From Variovorax sp. 770b2 (lineage in GTDB: Bacteria > Pseudomonadota > Gammaproteobacteria > Burkholderiales > Burkholderiaceae_C), in contig NZ_FOXJ01000001.1 of NCBI RefSeq assembly GCF_900115685.1, forward strand, positions 1 to 64,000: a stretch of DNA of 64,000 nucleotides, given 5' to 3'. The position numbers and the translations under genes were made by a program. The notes under the pieces are model-generated. The model did no database searches. It saw nothing but the letters and a program-made list of their open reading frames with translations, and was not told the DNA's origin. Of this stretch, positions 26,178 through 35,467 are shown piece after piece. Position 1 is the stretch's first letter, and each line of letters opens with the position of its first letter.

Positions 26178-29100
26178 GAGGTGGCGGCTTCCGGAGCATT
26201 GGGCAAGACCACCAGATAGGCCAGTACCTCAAAGTCGTTGGAGCCTGCGAATTCGCCTTTCATGGCGTGGGTGCCACCGGGCGAAAACAGGCTCGCAATC
26301 GCGCGCTCTTCTGATTTGCCTACGATGGACGCGACAGCGGCGGACAGCAGCTTTTGCGCTTGGCGCATGTCTTCACCGTGCCCCGTCGCCCGGTCGAAAC
26401 GGGCGCATGCCGTGGCATCGGGCAGATCTCGTCCCAGGCTCAAGCGCTTGAGCCGGTCGAGGATGCGCTTTGCCTGCGTGTAAGGCAGCAACACGGTGCC
26501 GTCTTCACCTGCGTGGACGAGATAGTGGGGGGCCAACGGGTAGCTTGGGTCGATGGCACTTTCAGCTGCCGCATCTTCGGCACGAAGACAAAAAATGACA
26601 CCGGGTGGAATGTCCGCATCGATGCTCGAGGTCACGGCAAAGCTGCCAAGTGGCAAGGAATCGAGCTTGCCGGGGTTTGCGCGCGCGTACTCTGCCAAGT
26701 CGATGCGAAAGTCGGTCAGCGTCAGATCTGTAATGGCAACGCCGCTAGACAGGTCTTCAAGATCGATGACGGTCTCTTGAAGCTTCAGCAATTGGTTGCG
26801 TCGGTATTCCAGGTCGTTCATCTGGTTGCCCGATTGCTGCTCAATGATGTTTTCTTCACCCGTTGCGGAAATGTCCAGCAGCACCATTCGACCGCTGACG
26901 CGCTGTTCTAGGTTGATGTACTCCTCCAGCTCCATGTTGGGCCAGAAGTTCACCAACTGAATTCGCTCGTTGGTGGACCCAATCCGGTCGATGCGGCCAA
27001 AGCGCTGAATGATGCGAACCGGATTCCAGTGAATGTCGTAGTTGATGAGCCAGTCGCAGTCCTGCAGGTTCTGGCCTTCGCTGATGCAGTCGGTGGCAAT
27101 CAGAAGGTCCAGCTCGCCCTCGTACGCAAGTTCTTCGGGGCGCTCTTTGGAGCGAGGTGAAAAGGCCGTAAGGATGCTGGCAAGGTCGCGTTTCAAATTG
27201 GGCAAGGTCGTTTGATTCCGACCGGCGCCCGTAACGAGCGCAGCGTGCACACCCAGCTCTGACTTCGCCCAACCGGCGAGATGCTCGTACAGGTAAATGG
27301 CTGTGTCGGCAAAGGCAGTGAAGACGATCAACTTGCGATTGCCGGGATTGATGGGGTGCTTGCACTTCTGTTCAATCAGATCACGCAATCTGAGCAGCTT
27401 GTCGTCACGTTGTGGATCGACTTGCTCAGCCGCCGCATGCAGCGTGGCGAGACGGTTGCGGTCTTCTATGAGGTCTTGTTTCCAGCGCAGCAGATCTACG
27501 TCGCTGAGCAGAACCTTGACCTTGCGACCAACCAGCAGTGTTTCGAACGCCGGATCGTCGATGTCTACATCGGTGATGTCGTACTCTTCAATCTCTTCGC
27601 TGTGTGCTTCGATCTGTGCCAGCGTGGCCTCCACGTCCCTGAGCTGGCGTTGCACGGTAAGTGCGAAGGAGGAGACAGCGCTTTCCATCCGCTTGAGGAC
27701 GTTGACGCGGAGCAGGTGAATCAGGCTTTCTTCGCGATCGGCTTGCCTAAAAAAACTCTCGCCACCGCGAATCTGGGTGCTGTACTTCGCGTCGTATGAC
27801 TCCTGCTTGTGCGGGAGTACATAGCGAAGCGGTGCGTAGGCTGACAAATTGAGGCGGCGAATTTCCAGATTGATATCGCGAATAGGCCTGAATTCACCAG
27901 CTCGATCCACATCGGCTTTGATGTTGATGGGCGGTAGCCGCTCAGGAAATTTGCCTGTTTCGGTGGTGCCGTAGTACTTCTCGATGTGGCGTCGTGAGCG
28001 CGCAATGGTCAGGTGATCGAGTAGCGCGAAGTAATCGAAGCCAAGCATCTCCACCAACAGTGCGGGAGTCTTCTCCTCGTTGGGCAGGTCGAGCCAACGA
28101 TTGAATGCCTTCTGAGCCCTGCGCGTTGTGCTGTCGATGCTGGCAATGCCATGGTTAAAAAGGGCGGTGTCATCGCCTTCGGTAACGAACGCAATTTGGT
28201 TGCGAAGGTCGGCCAGGCGGTTGTTGACCGGGGTCGCGGAAAGCATCAGGACGCGCGTCTTGACACCTTCACGAATGATCTTGCGCATCAGTCGGTCGTA
28301 GCGCGTTTCATTGCCTTGGCGCGGCGATTTCTTGTTGCGAAAGTTGTGCGACTCGTCGATGACGACGAGGTCGTAGTTGCCCCAGTTCACATGCGAGAGA
28401 TCGATGTCCCCGGAATGGCCATCGTCGCGCGACAGATCGGTGTGGTTCAGAACGTCGTAGTTCAGCCGGTCTGACGCCAGGATGTTGCGGCGGTCGTTTG
28501 CTTTGTAGAGTGTCCAGTTGTCGCGCAAGCGCTTGGGGCATAGCACCAGCACACGGTCATTGCGTAGCTCGTGGTACTTGATGATCGCCAGTGCTTCGAA
28601 GGTCTTACCGAGGCCCACGCTGTCGGCAATGATGCAGCCGCCAAAGCGATCCAGCTTATCGATTGCTCCGACCACGCCGTCACGCTGAAACTTGTAGAGC
28701 TTCTTCCATACGACGGTGTTGCGAATACCCGTTGCAGATTTGACGACGCGCTCCTCGTCGAGGCCATCCCCGGTTGCAGCGAACAGGTGCTGCAGCATCA
28801 GCGCGTAGACGCTCGAAGCATCGCGATGTGTGGACAGTTCTTTGACGGCCGCAATCAAGGCGATCTTGGCTTCATCGGGCTGACCCGGGAGCGTGGGCCA
28901 TTGCGCATCGAACCATTGGCTCAGCGTTTCGGCTTCGGCTGCGTTCTCGGATGCTTGGATAAGGCTCAACGGGTTACCGGGCGTTAGCCCGAAGCCCTCG
29001 GTGCTGAACGAAAAGGACCCGAGCGCGGCTTGTTGAGCGATGCCTTGCTCATCGCGCAATACGAGCGTGCCTTGAGGAATGGTCCCGTGCGAATGGCGTA

Positions 29101-29413
29101 CTTCAGCCTGGGCTTCCAGCCATTCAGCGAGTCTGCGAGCCAACCAAGGCGCTTGCAGCTTGTTGCGGGTCGCGCGATCTGCGGTGGTGCCCAGCAGACC
29201 TAACTGGGTTTGCTCGCTCCCCGCGGAGGTGTTCTTTGATGCTGGAGGCACCACCAGGCGGGCCTGAGTGAGACGGGGCAACTCCGACAGCACTTCGGCA
29301 AATGCGAAAAGAGAGATTGTCTTGGAGACGATATCGAGCCGGTGTCCCACTTTCAGCCATGGGCGCACCAGATCCAAAACGCGATCTGTTCCTGCATTGC
29401 TGATGAACTTCAT
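26174..29413 (-). CDS. SNF2-type helicase with PLD-like N-terminal domain
   Basis: A 1079-residue ATP-dependent DNA translocase, first gene of the operon. The N-terminus (about 1-165) resembles a phospholipase D-like fold (LGSFSFSTEGFGL near residue 141-153), but the expected HxK is replaced by HGT in RHSHGTIPQGTLVLRD. The SNF2 core follows: CIIADSVGLGKTFEALAII (Walker A, about 260-278), VVIDESHNFRN (DEAH-like), MLSATPVNN, then a C-terminal half with KLIVFTAFADTA, LIATDCISEGQNLQDCD and IIQRFGRIDRIGS. The start at 29413 has the family N-terminus; the longer frame runs into the tRNA. Paired PLD-helicase plus Mod-Res is a known defence pattern; the number and order of partners here is the point of interest. 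Confidence 0.85.
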   Translation of the reverse strand: MKFISNAGTDRVLDLVRPWLKVGHRLDIVSKTISLFAFAEVLSELPRLTQARLVVPPASKNTSAGSEQTQLGLLGTTADRATRNKLQAPWLARRLAEWLEAQAEVRHSHGTIPQGTLVLRDEQGIAQQAALGSFSFSTEGFGLTPGNPLSLIQASENAAEAETLSQWFDAQWPTLPGQPDEAKIALIAAVKELSTHRDASSVYALMLQHLFAATGDGLDEERVVKSATGIRNTVVWKKLYKFQRDGVVGAIDKLDRFGGCIIADSVGLGKTFEALAIIKYHELRNDRVLVLCPKRLRDNWTLYKANDRRNILASDRLNYDVLNHTDLSRDDGHSGDIDLSHVNWGNYDLVVIDESHNFRNKKSPRQGNETRYDRLMRKIIREGVKTRVLMLSATPVNNRLADLRNQIAFVTEGDDTALFNHGIASIDSTTRRAQKAFNRWLDLPNEEKTPALLVEMLGFDYFALLDHLTIARSRRHIEKYYGTTETGKFPERLPPINIKADVDRAGEFRPIRDINLEIRRLNLSAYAPLRYVLPHKQESYDAKYSTQIRGGESFFRQADREESLIHLLRVNVLKRMESAVSSFALTVQRQLRDVEATLAQIEAHSEEIEEYDITDVDIDDPAFETLLVGRKVKVLLSDVDLLRWKQDLIEDRNRLATLHAAAEQVDPQRDDKLLRLRDLIEQKCKHPINPGNRKLIVFTAFADTAIYLYEHLAGWAKSELGVHAALVTGAGRNQTTLPNLKRDLASILTAFSPRSKERPEELAYEGELDLLIATDCISEGQNLQDCDWLINYDIHWNPVRIIQRFGRIDRIGSTNERIQLVNFWPNMELEEYINLEQRVSGRMVLLDISATGEENIIEQQSGNQMNDLEYRRNQLLKLQETVIDLEDLSSGVAITDLTLTDFRIDLAEYARANPGKLDSLPLGSFAVTSSIDADIPPGVIFCLRAEDAAAESAIDPSYPLAPHYLVHAGEDGTVLLPYTQAKRILDRLKRLSLGRDLPDATACARFDRATGHGEDMRQAQKLLSAAVASIVGKSEERAIASLFSPGGTHAMKGEFAGSNDFEVLAYLVVLPNAPEAATS

Positions 29414-29513
29414 GAGCTTGGTTCCTCCGGAGCGGGTGTAATTCTTGCGCGCCGATATTAGGCCCGCTTTCGCTCTGTCGACTCCGATGCCCCCCGCCCG
29501 GCTTGCCAAATGA

Positions 29514-29554
29514 AAAAGCCCCGTTGCTATCTTGTTGATAGCAACGGGGCTTTT
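29514..29554 (-). terminator. Strong hairpin terminator downstream of tRNA-Thr
   Basis: A perfect 18-bp stem (29514-29531 / 29537-29554) with a five-base loop, and a T-run on the minus strand. It lies three bases beyond the tRNA CCA end, so it ends the tRNA transcript. Its symmetry also allows use in the other direction. Confidence 0.9.
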
Positions 29555-29557
29555 AAT

Positions 29558-29633
29558 TGGTGCCGGAGAGATGAATCGAACACCCGACCTTCTCATTACG
29601 AATGAGCTGCTCTACCGACTGAGCTACACCGGC
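29558..29633 (-). tRNA. tRNA-Thr (anticodon CGU)
   Basis: Reads on the minus strand as a full cloverleaf with encoded CCA: acceptor start GCCGGTG, D arm AGCTCAGTCGGTAGAGC, anticodon loop TTCGTAA (CGT at 34-36) on a CTCA/TGAG stem, T loop TTCGATT. It matches the general form of bacterial tRNA-Thr(CGU). One acceptor position (6:67) is a T-T mismatch. Its 3' end faces the accessory defence block, the usual arrangement for a tRNA-integrated island. Confidence 0.95.
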
Positions 29634-29658
29634 GAAGCCTCAGATTATAGCCACCTCA

Positions 29659-30675
29659 TCAGGCCTTTTCGGCGTGGTACTGGGTCAAACGCTCAACTTC
29701 GTTACGCGAACCCAACATCACGCTCACCCGCTCGTGCAGCTTGGTGGGCTTCAAGTCCAGGATGCGCTGCTTGCCGTTGGTGGCCGCGCCGCCAGCCTGC
29801 TCGACCAGCCAGCTCATCGGGTTGGCCTCGTACATCAGCCTGAGCTTGCCGGCCTTCTCGGGCTCGCGCTTGTCCCACGGGTACATGAACACGCCGCCGC
29901 GCATCAGGATGCGGTGCACGTCGGCCACCATGCTGGCAATCCAGCGCATGTTGAAGTCCTTGCCGCGCGGGCCTTCCTTGCCGGCCAGGCATTCGTCGAT
30001 GTAGCGCTTCATGGGCTCGTCCCAGTGGCGCTGGTTGCTCATGTTGATCGCAAATTCCTTGGTATCCGCCGGAATCTGGATGTCTTCCTGCGTCAGCACG
30101 AAGCTGCCTTGCTCGCGGTCCAGCGTGAACATGGCCACGCCGTTGCCCACGGTCAGCACCAGCGTGGTCTGCGGGCCGTAGATGCAGTAGCCCGCGGCCA
30201 CCTGCTGCGTGCCGGCCTGCAGAAAGTCGGCCTCCTGCACGCCGGGGGTGTCGTCGGGCTTCTTCAGCACGCTGAAGATGGTGCCGATGCTCACGTTCAC
30301 GTCGATGTTGCTGCTGCCGTCCAGCGGGTCGAACATCAACAGGTATTCGCCCTGCGGGTAGCGGTTGGGCACCACGTAGATGCTGTCCATTTCCTCGCTG
30401 GCCATGGCCGCGAGGTGGCCGCCCCATTCGTTGGCCTCGATGAGCACTTCGTTGGCGATGATGTCCAGCTTCTTCTGGATCTCGCCCTGCACGTTCTCGC
30501 TCTCGGCCGAGCCGAGCACACCGCCCAGCGCGCCCTTGTTGACGGCCTGGCTGATGCTCTTGCACGCGCGGGCCACCACTTCGAGCAGCAGGCGCAGCTG
30601 GCCCGGAATGAGGCCGTCGGCGCGCTGTTGTTCGACGAGGTAGCGGGTGAGGGAAATCTTGTGTTGTTGAGCCAT
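29659..30675 (-). CDS. fbp: Fructose-1,6-bisphosphatase class 1
   Basis: A 338-residue cytoplasmic enzyme that hydrolyses fructose 1,6-bisphosphate in gluconeogenesis and, in autotrophs, the Calvin cycle. The metal and substrate motif [20 protein letters not shown] is at about residues 114-133; MASEEMDSI upstream and [17 protein letters not shown] downstream are class 1 marks. Length is normal. It is the last of four minus-strand genes (prfB, HAD, pepN, fbp), 36 bases after pepN, and is followed by tRNA-Thr. Nothing odd is seen. Confidence 0.96.
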   Translation of the reverse strand: MAQQHKISLTRYLVEQQRADGLIPGQLRLLLEVVARACKSISQAVNKGALGGVLGSAESENVQGEIQKKLDIIANEVLIEANEWGGHLAAMASEEMDSIYVVPNRYPQGEYLLMFDPLDGSSNIDVNVSIGTIFSVLKKPDDTPGVQEADFLQAGTQQVAAGYCIYGPQTTLVLTVGNGVAMFTLDREQGSFVLTQEDIQIPADTKEFAINMSNQRHWDEPMKRYIDECLAGKEGPRGKDFNMRWIASMVADVHRILMRGGVFMYPWDKREPEKAGKLRLMYEANPMSWLVEQAGGAATNGKQRILDLKPTKLHERVSVMLGSRNEVERLTQYHAEKA

Positions 30676-30711
30676 GTGCTTTTCGTGTTCCTTGCTTGCT
30701 TGCTAGCTTGA

Positions 30712-33417
30712 TCAGTTACCGGCGAGCGCGCGGGTAACGACTTCGTGGGTGTCTTTGCTGAGGTCCGGCTTGGCAGCCACGCGCGCAATCGCTTCGCGCG
30801 CGGCGCTGCGGTACGGCTCGGCCAGCTTGCTCCAGCGGTCGAGCGCGCGCGCAAGGCGTGCGGCCACCTGGGGGTTGATGGCGTCCAGCTCGATCACGCG
30901 GTCGCTCCAGAACACATAGCCGGCCGCGTCGGGGCGGTGGAAGGCGCCGGGGTTCGCGCTGCAATAACTGAAGATCACGCTGCGCGCGCGGTTCGGGTTC
31001 TTGAGCGAGAAGTCCGGGTGCTTCATCAACTGCTTCACCAGCGGCAGGATGTCGCCGCCGCGGTCGCTGGCGCCGGCCTGCAGCGAGAACCACTTGTCGA
31101 TGACCAGCGCCTCGTCCTTGAAGATGGCGTGGAATCGCGCGAGCGCCTGCGCCGCGAGCGTGTGGCCTGACGACACGAGCGCGTTGAGCGCGTTGAAGCG
31201 GTCGGTCATGTTGCCCGCGTCCTTGAAGCGCTGCAGCGTCTTGCCGGGCCACACGGTGTCGCCCGAGGCGCGCGCCGCCAGGCACAAAAAGTTGAGCGCC
31301 ATGCCGGCCAGCGCGCGGCGGCCCGACGAGGTCGGGTCGGGTGTGTACGCGCCGGTGTCGTGGTTCTCTTCGTACACCTGTTCCCAGTCGGCAAAAAGGG
31401 CGGTGGCCAGCTGGGCGCGCATGGCTTCGCGCACCAGGTGCACGCGCTGCGGGTCGACCACATCGAGCTGTTCGGCGATGTAGGTTTCCGACGGCAGCGT
31501 GAGCACCAGCTCCTTGAAGGCGGCGTCCAACTGCGGGTTGCGCAGCACGCTGCGCATGGCATCGATGTAGGCGTCGTTCAGCACCGGGGTGCTGTCGGTG
31601 GCCAGGGCTGCAATGCCATGCAGCGCGGCGCGCAGGCCCAGGCGCTGGCCGGCTTCCCAGCGGTTGAAGGGGTCGGGGTCGTTGGCCAGCAGGGTGAGCA
31701 GTTGGGCGTCGGTGTAGTCGAAGTCGAGGATCACCGGCGCGCTGAAGCCACGCAATATCGAAGGCACGGGCTCGGCGTCGAGGCCCACGAAGGTGAGCTG
31801 TTCGCCGGCGCGCGAGAGCACGACGGTGCGGGTGCCGCGCGTCACGTCGCTCTCGCCTTCGAGCTGGATCGGCAGTTCGCGCCCATGCGCATCGAGCAGG
31901 CCGATGTTCAGCGGAATGACGAACGGCTCCTTGCCCGGCTGGCCCGGCGTGGGCGGGCAGCTTTGCACCACGCTCAGCGTGTAGCTGCGGTTCTGCGCGT
32001 CGTACACGCCATGCGCCGCAAGGCGCGGCGTGCCGGCCTGGCTGTACCAGCGCTTGAACTGGGGCAAGAGGCGCGCCAGTTCCGAATCGGGGTTGGCATC
32101 GGCAATGGCTTGCGCGAAATCGTCGCAGGTCACGGCGTGGCCGTCGTGGCGTTCGAAGTAGAGGGTGATACCCGCCTCGAAGCCCTTGCGGCCGACCAGC
32201 GTCTGCATCATGCGGACCACCTCGGCACCCTTTTCATAAATGGTGACGGTGTAGAAGTTGCTGATCTCGATGTAGCTGTCGGGCCGCACCGGGTGGGCCA
32301 TGGGGCCGGCGTCTTCGGGGAACTGGGCGGTGCGCAGCACGCGCACGTCTTCGATGCGTTTCACGGCGCGGGCCGAGGCGTCGGCGCACAAATCCTGGCT
32401 GAACTCCTGGTCGCGGAAGACGGTGAGGCCTTCCTTCAGCGAGAGTTGGAACCAGTCGCGGCAGGTCACGCGGTCGCCGGTCCAGTTGTGAAAGTACTCG
32501 TGGCCGACCACGCTTTCGATGTTGCTGTAGTCCGCATCGGTGGCGGTGGCCTGGTTGGCCAGAACGTACTTCGTGTTGAAGATGTTCAGGCCCTTGTTCT
32601 CCATGGCGCCCATGTTGAAGTCGCTGGTGGCGACGATCATGAAGCGGTCCAGGTCCAGCGGCAGGCCGAAGCGGGCCTCGTCCCACAGCACGGAGTAGAT
32701 CAGCGAGTTCATCGCGTGCTCGGTCTTGTCCAGATCTCCGGCGCGCACGTACACCTGCAGCAGATGCTCCTTGCCGCTGCGCGCGGTGATGCGCTGCTCG
32801 CGCGCCACCAGCTTGCCCGCCACCAGGGCGAACAGGTAGCTGGGCTTCTTGAAGGGGTCGACCCACTTGGCGAAGTGGCGGCCTTCGGGCAGGTCGCCTT
32901 GCTCGACCAGGTTGCCGTTCGACAGCAGCACCGGGTACGCGGCCTTGGCGGCGCGCAGCGTGACGGTGTACATCGCCATCACGTCGGGGCGGTCCAGGAA
33001 GTAGGTGATGCGGCGGAAGCCCTCGGCCTCGCACTGCGTGAAGAACGTGTCTTCGCTCACGAACAGGCCCATCAGCTTGGTGTTCTTGATGGGGCAGCAG
33101 GTGGTGAAGATCTCGAGCTCGAAGGTGCCTTCCTCGACGAACGGCAGGCCGTCGATGACGAGCTGGTCGCCTTCCATGCGGAACGAGGCGCCCTGGCCGT
33201 TGACGAGCACGCGTGCCAGGTTGAGCTCGTCGCCATCCAGGCGCAGCGGCTGGATGGGCGCGTCGGGATTGCGGCGCAGCCGCATGCGGTTGAGCACGCG
33301 GGTCTTGGCGGGGTCGAGGTCGAAGGTCAGGTCGACGGTTTCGATCCAGTAGCCGGGGGCGGCATAGTCTTCGCGTCGAATGGCAATTGGTTGGCCTTGG
33401 CCGTCACGCAACATCAT
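30712..33417 (-). CDS. pepN: Aminopeptidase N (M1 family)
   Basis: A 901-residue zinc exopeptidase that trims N-terminal residues from peptides in the cytoplasm. The GAMEN motif is at residues 270-274 and the zinc site at 306-310 (HEYFH), with the third ligand in LKEGLTVFRDQEF. The C-terminal part is the alpha-helical alanyl-aminopeptidase domain. GGAG seven bases before the ATG at 33417 favours that codon over the adjacent one at 33414. The start overlaps the HAD stop by 14 bases. The length fits proteobacterial PepN. Confidence 0.96.
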   Translation of the reverse strand: MMLRDGQGQPIAIRREDYAAPGYWIETVDLTFDLDPAKTRVLNRMRLRRNPDAPIQPLRLDGDELNLARVLVNGQGASFRMEGDQLVIDGLPFVEEGTFELEIFTTCCPIKNTKLMGLFVSEDTFFTQCEAEGFRRITYFLDRPDVMAMYTVTLRAAKAAYPVLLSNGNLVEQGDLPEGRHFAKWVDPFKKPSYLFALVAGKLVAREQRITARSGKEHLLQVYVRAGDLDKTEHAMNSLIYSVLWDEARFGLPLDLDRFMIVATSDFNMGAMENKGLNIFNTKYVLANQATATDADYSNIESVVGHEYFHNWTGDRVTCRDWFQLSLKEGLTVFRDQEFSQDLCADASARAVKRIEDVRVLRTAQFPEDAGPMAHPVRPDSYIEISNFYTVTIYEKGAEVVRMMQTLVGRKGFEAGITLYFERHDGHAVTCDDFAQAIADANPDSELARLLPQFKRWYSQAGTPRLAAHGVYDAQNRSYTLSVVQSCPPTPGQPGKEPFVIPLNIGLLDAHGRELPIQLEGESDVTRGTRTVVLSRAGEQLTFVGLDAEPVPSILRGFSAPVILDFDYTDAQLLTLLANDPDPFNRWEAGQRLGLRAALHGIAALATDSTPVLNDAYIDAMRSVLRNPQLDAAFKELVLTLPSETYIAEQLDVVDPQRVHLVREAMRAQLATALFADWEQVYEENHDTGAYTPDPTSSGRRALAGMALNFLCLAARASGDTVWPGKTLQRFKDAGNMTDRFNALNALVSSGHTLAAQALARFHAIFKDEALVIDKWFSLQAGASDRGGDILPLVKQLMKHPDFSLKNPNRARSVIFSYCSANPGAFHRPDAAGYVFWSDRVIELDAINPQVAARLARALDRWSKLAEPYRSAAREAIARVAAKPDLSKDTHEVVTRALAGN

Positions 33418-34090
33418 CGAGTGTCTCCAGAAAATTTGAGTGAGCGAGTTCGTTGTAGTCACGAACCGCGGCAATCACATGGGGGCCGGCAAGCTCGGCG
33501 GCGGTATGGGTGCTGCACACGGCCACGGCACGCATGCCGCCGCGGCGGGCGGCTTCGATGCCGAAAGGCGCGTCCTCGAAGACGATGCAGCGCTCGGGCG
33601 CAATGCCGATGCGGCGCGCGGCTTCCAGAAAGATCGCGGGCGTCGGCTTGCCGCTGAAGCCTTCGTCGCCGCCGACGATGGCCAGCGGCAGCGGGTCCAT
33701 CTTCAGCCGCGACATCGCGAACTCGATGTTGCCCTTGTCGCCCGCCGTGCCCACCGCCACCTTCAGGCCGCGTGCCACGGCGGCCTTGGCGAATGCGGTG
33801 AAGCCCGCGACTTCGGTGAAGTTGTCGCTGAACATGGCGCGGTAGATCTCTTCCTTCTCGTGCACCAGGGCCTGGCACTCCTCGTCGGAAAGCTCGCGAT
33901 CGAACAGCTCCCGCATGCATTCCGTGCCGGTGCGGCCCGTGGTGCGCGCGAGAATGTCGCTCACGTCGAGCGCGAGGCCATGGCGCGCCACGAACTCCAC
34001 CCACGAGCGCGCATGCCAGGGCATGGAGTCGATCATGGTGCCGTCCATGTCGAAGATGAAGGCTTCGACCTTGCCGTGCGTCAGCGTCAT
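33404..34090 (-). CDS. HAD-superfamily phosphatase (beta-phosphoglucomutase-like)
   Basis: A 228-residue HAD hydrolase. Motif I FDMDGTMIDS has the nucleophile D14 and acid D16; motif II is AVGTAGD, motif III the Lys of GKPTPAIFLEAA, motif IV FEDAPFGIEAA. The alpha-helical cap between motif I and II (about residues 18-85) places it in the phosphoglucomutase/phosphoglycolate phosphatase subgroup. The start at 34090 is two bases after the prfB stop. The substrate is probably a small sugar phosphate; not decidable here. Confidence 0.9.
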   Translation of the reverse strand: MTLTHGKVEAFIFDMDGTMIDSMPWHARSWVEFVARHGLALDVSDILARTTGRTGTECMRELFDRELSDEECQALVHEKEEIYRAMFSDNFTEVAGFTAFAKAAVARGLKVAVGTAGDKGNIEFAMSRLKMDPLPLAIVGGDEGFSGKPTPAIFLEAARRIGIAPERCIVFEDAPFGIEAARRGGMRAVAVCSTHTAAELAGPHVIAAVRDYNELAHSNFLETLDDVA

Positions 34091-34092
34091 CG

Positions 34093-35197
34093 TTACACGC
34101 CTTGCTTCAAGGAGGCTTCGATGAACACATCGAGGTCGCCGTCCAGCACCTTCTGCGTGGCCGAGACTTCGACGTTGGTGCGCAGGTCCTTGATGCGGCT
34201 GTTGTCCAGCACGTAGCTGCGGATCTGGTGGCCCCAGCCCACGTCGGTCTTGCTGTCTTCCAGCTTTTGCTGCTCTTCCTGGCGCTTGCGCATCTCGAAG
34301 TCGTACAGCCGCGAGCGCAGGCGCTTCCACGCCACGTCGCGGTTGCTGTGCTGGCTTCGGCCGTCCTGGCACTGCACGACGATGCCGGTCGGAATGTGCG
34401 TCAGGCGCACGGCCGAGTCGGTCTTGTTGATGTGCTGGCCGCCCGCGCCGCTGGCACGGAAGGTGTCGGTGCGCACGTCGGAAGGGTTGATGTCGATCTC
34501 GATCGAATCATCGATTTCCGGGTACACGAAGATGCTGGCAAAGCTGGTGTGCCGCCCGCCCGAGGAGTCGAACGGGGACTTGCGCACCAGGCGGTGCACG
34601 CCGGTTTCGGTGCGCAGCAGGCCGAAGGCGTAATCGCCCTCCACCTTGATGGTCGCGCCCTTGATACCGGCGGTGTCGCCAGGGGTTTCGTCTTCGATCT
34701 GCGTCTTGAAGCCCTTGCGCTCGGCGTACTTCAGGTACTGGCGCAGCAGCATGCTGGCCCAGTCGCAAGCCTCGGTGCCGCCGGCGCCGGCCTGGATGTC
34801 CACGAAGGCGTTGAGCGGGTCGGCCGGGTTGTTGAACATCCGGCGAAATTCGAGCTGCTTGATGTCGGCTTCGAGCGTTGCGGCGTCATCGGAGATGGCC
34901 TGCAGGCCGTCCATGTCGCCGTCGGCCTTCGACATTTCGAAGAGCTCGGTGTTGTCCGACAGGCCGTTGGTGAGCTTGTCGAGCGTGACGACCACGTCGT
35001 CGAGCGACTTCTTCTCCTTGCCCAGTTCCTGGGCCTTCTTCGGGTCGTTCCAGACGTTCGGATCTTCGAGCGATGCGTTGACTGTCCTCAGTCGTTCAGC
35101 TTTGGCATCGTAGTCAAAGATACCTCCGTAAATCGACCGTACGGACGCTCAGGTCCGCGAGCATTGCGCTGATTTGGTTGATTTGTTCTGCGTCCAT
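34093..35197 (-). CDS. prfB: Peptide chain release factor 2 with programmed +1 frameshift
   Basis: Two reading frames form one 367-residue protein. The first 27 residues ([18 protein letters not shown] ending RRYL) stop at TGA (35114-35116). A shift by one base at CTT-TGA joins the main frame, beginning DYDAK. The internal Shine-Dalgarno GGAGG (35123-35127, minus) sits just before CTTTGAC, as in known autoregulated prfB. The protein carries SPF (KSPFDSSGG), which reads UGA and UAA, and GGQ ([12 protein letters not shown]), which triggers peptide release. The coordinates cover both frames. RF2 controls its own level through this site. Confidence 0.96.
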
Positions 35198-35371
35198 GGG
35201 GTGTCCTGACTGTGTGGGTTGGTGTTCGGGGGAACCGGGCATTTTCTCACGCTCGGGAGGCCCGCCCTGGAGAGCCCCTGTATTGCTCCTTTCTCCTCTG
35301 GGGGAAGGCTGGGATGGGGCAGGCGGCCTTGACACCACGACAGTGGCCGAGGCCGCGAGCCCCCACCCCCA

Positions 35372-35393
35372 GCCCTCCCCGGGTGGGGAGGGC
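35372..35393. repeat. GC-rich palindrome in prfB-metQ gap
   Basis: A perfect 9-bp stem, GCCCTCCCC-gggt-GGGGAGGGC. It has no T-run, so it is more likely a dispersed intergenic repeat of this genome than a terminator. It sits beside other G/C-run repeats from 35262 to 35400. Confidence 0.5.
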
Positions 35394-35404
35394 GCAAGAC
35401 AAAT

Positions 35405-35442
35405 AAAAAGCCCCCTGGACGCGGCGCGCGCGCACAGGGGGC
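35405..35442 (-). terminator. Terminator of metQ (first copy)
   Basis: GCCCCCTG (35410-35417) pairs with CAGGGGGC (35435-35442). On the minus strand the stem is followed by a T-rich run. It lies 26 bases after the metQ stop at 35468. Confidence 0.75.
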
Positions 35443-35467
35443 AAGGGGGAAGTCTGTGATGCGCGGA

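Noticed and set aside
31360..33657. A 765-residue open frame on the plus strand
   Set aside because: Antisense of pepN, which carries GAMEN and HEXXH; no motif in the shadow.
34093..35197. Frame break in prfB as a pseudogene
   Set aside because: The break is at the conserved CTTTGAC slip site with an internal ribosome-binding site, so it is a working programmed frameshift.
35262..35345. Terminator or RNA gene in the G-rich stretch after prfB start
   Set aside because: G- and C-runs there form several weak stems without a T-run; more likely part of dispersed intergenic repeats.
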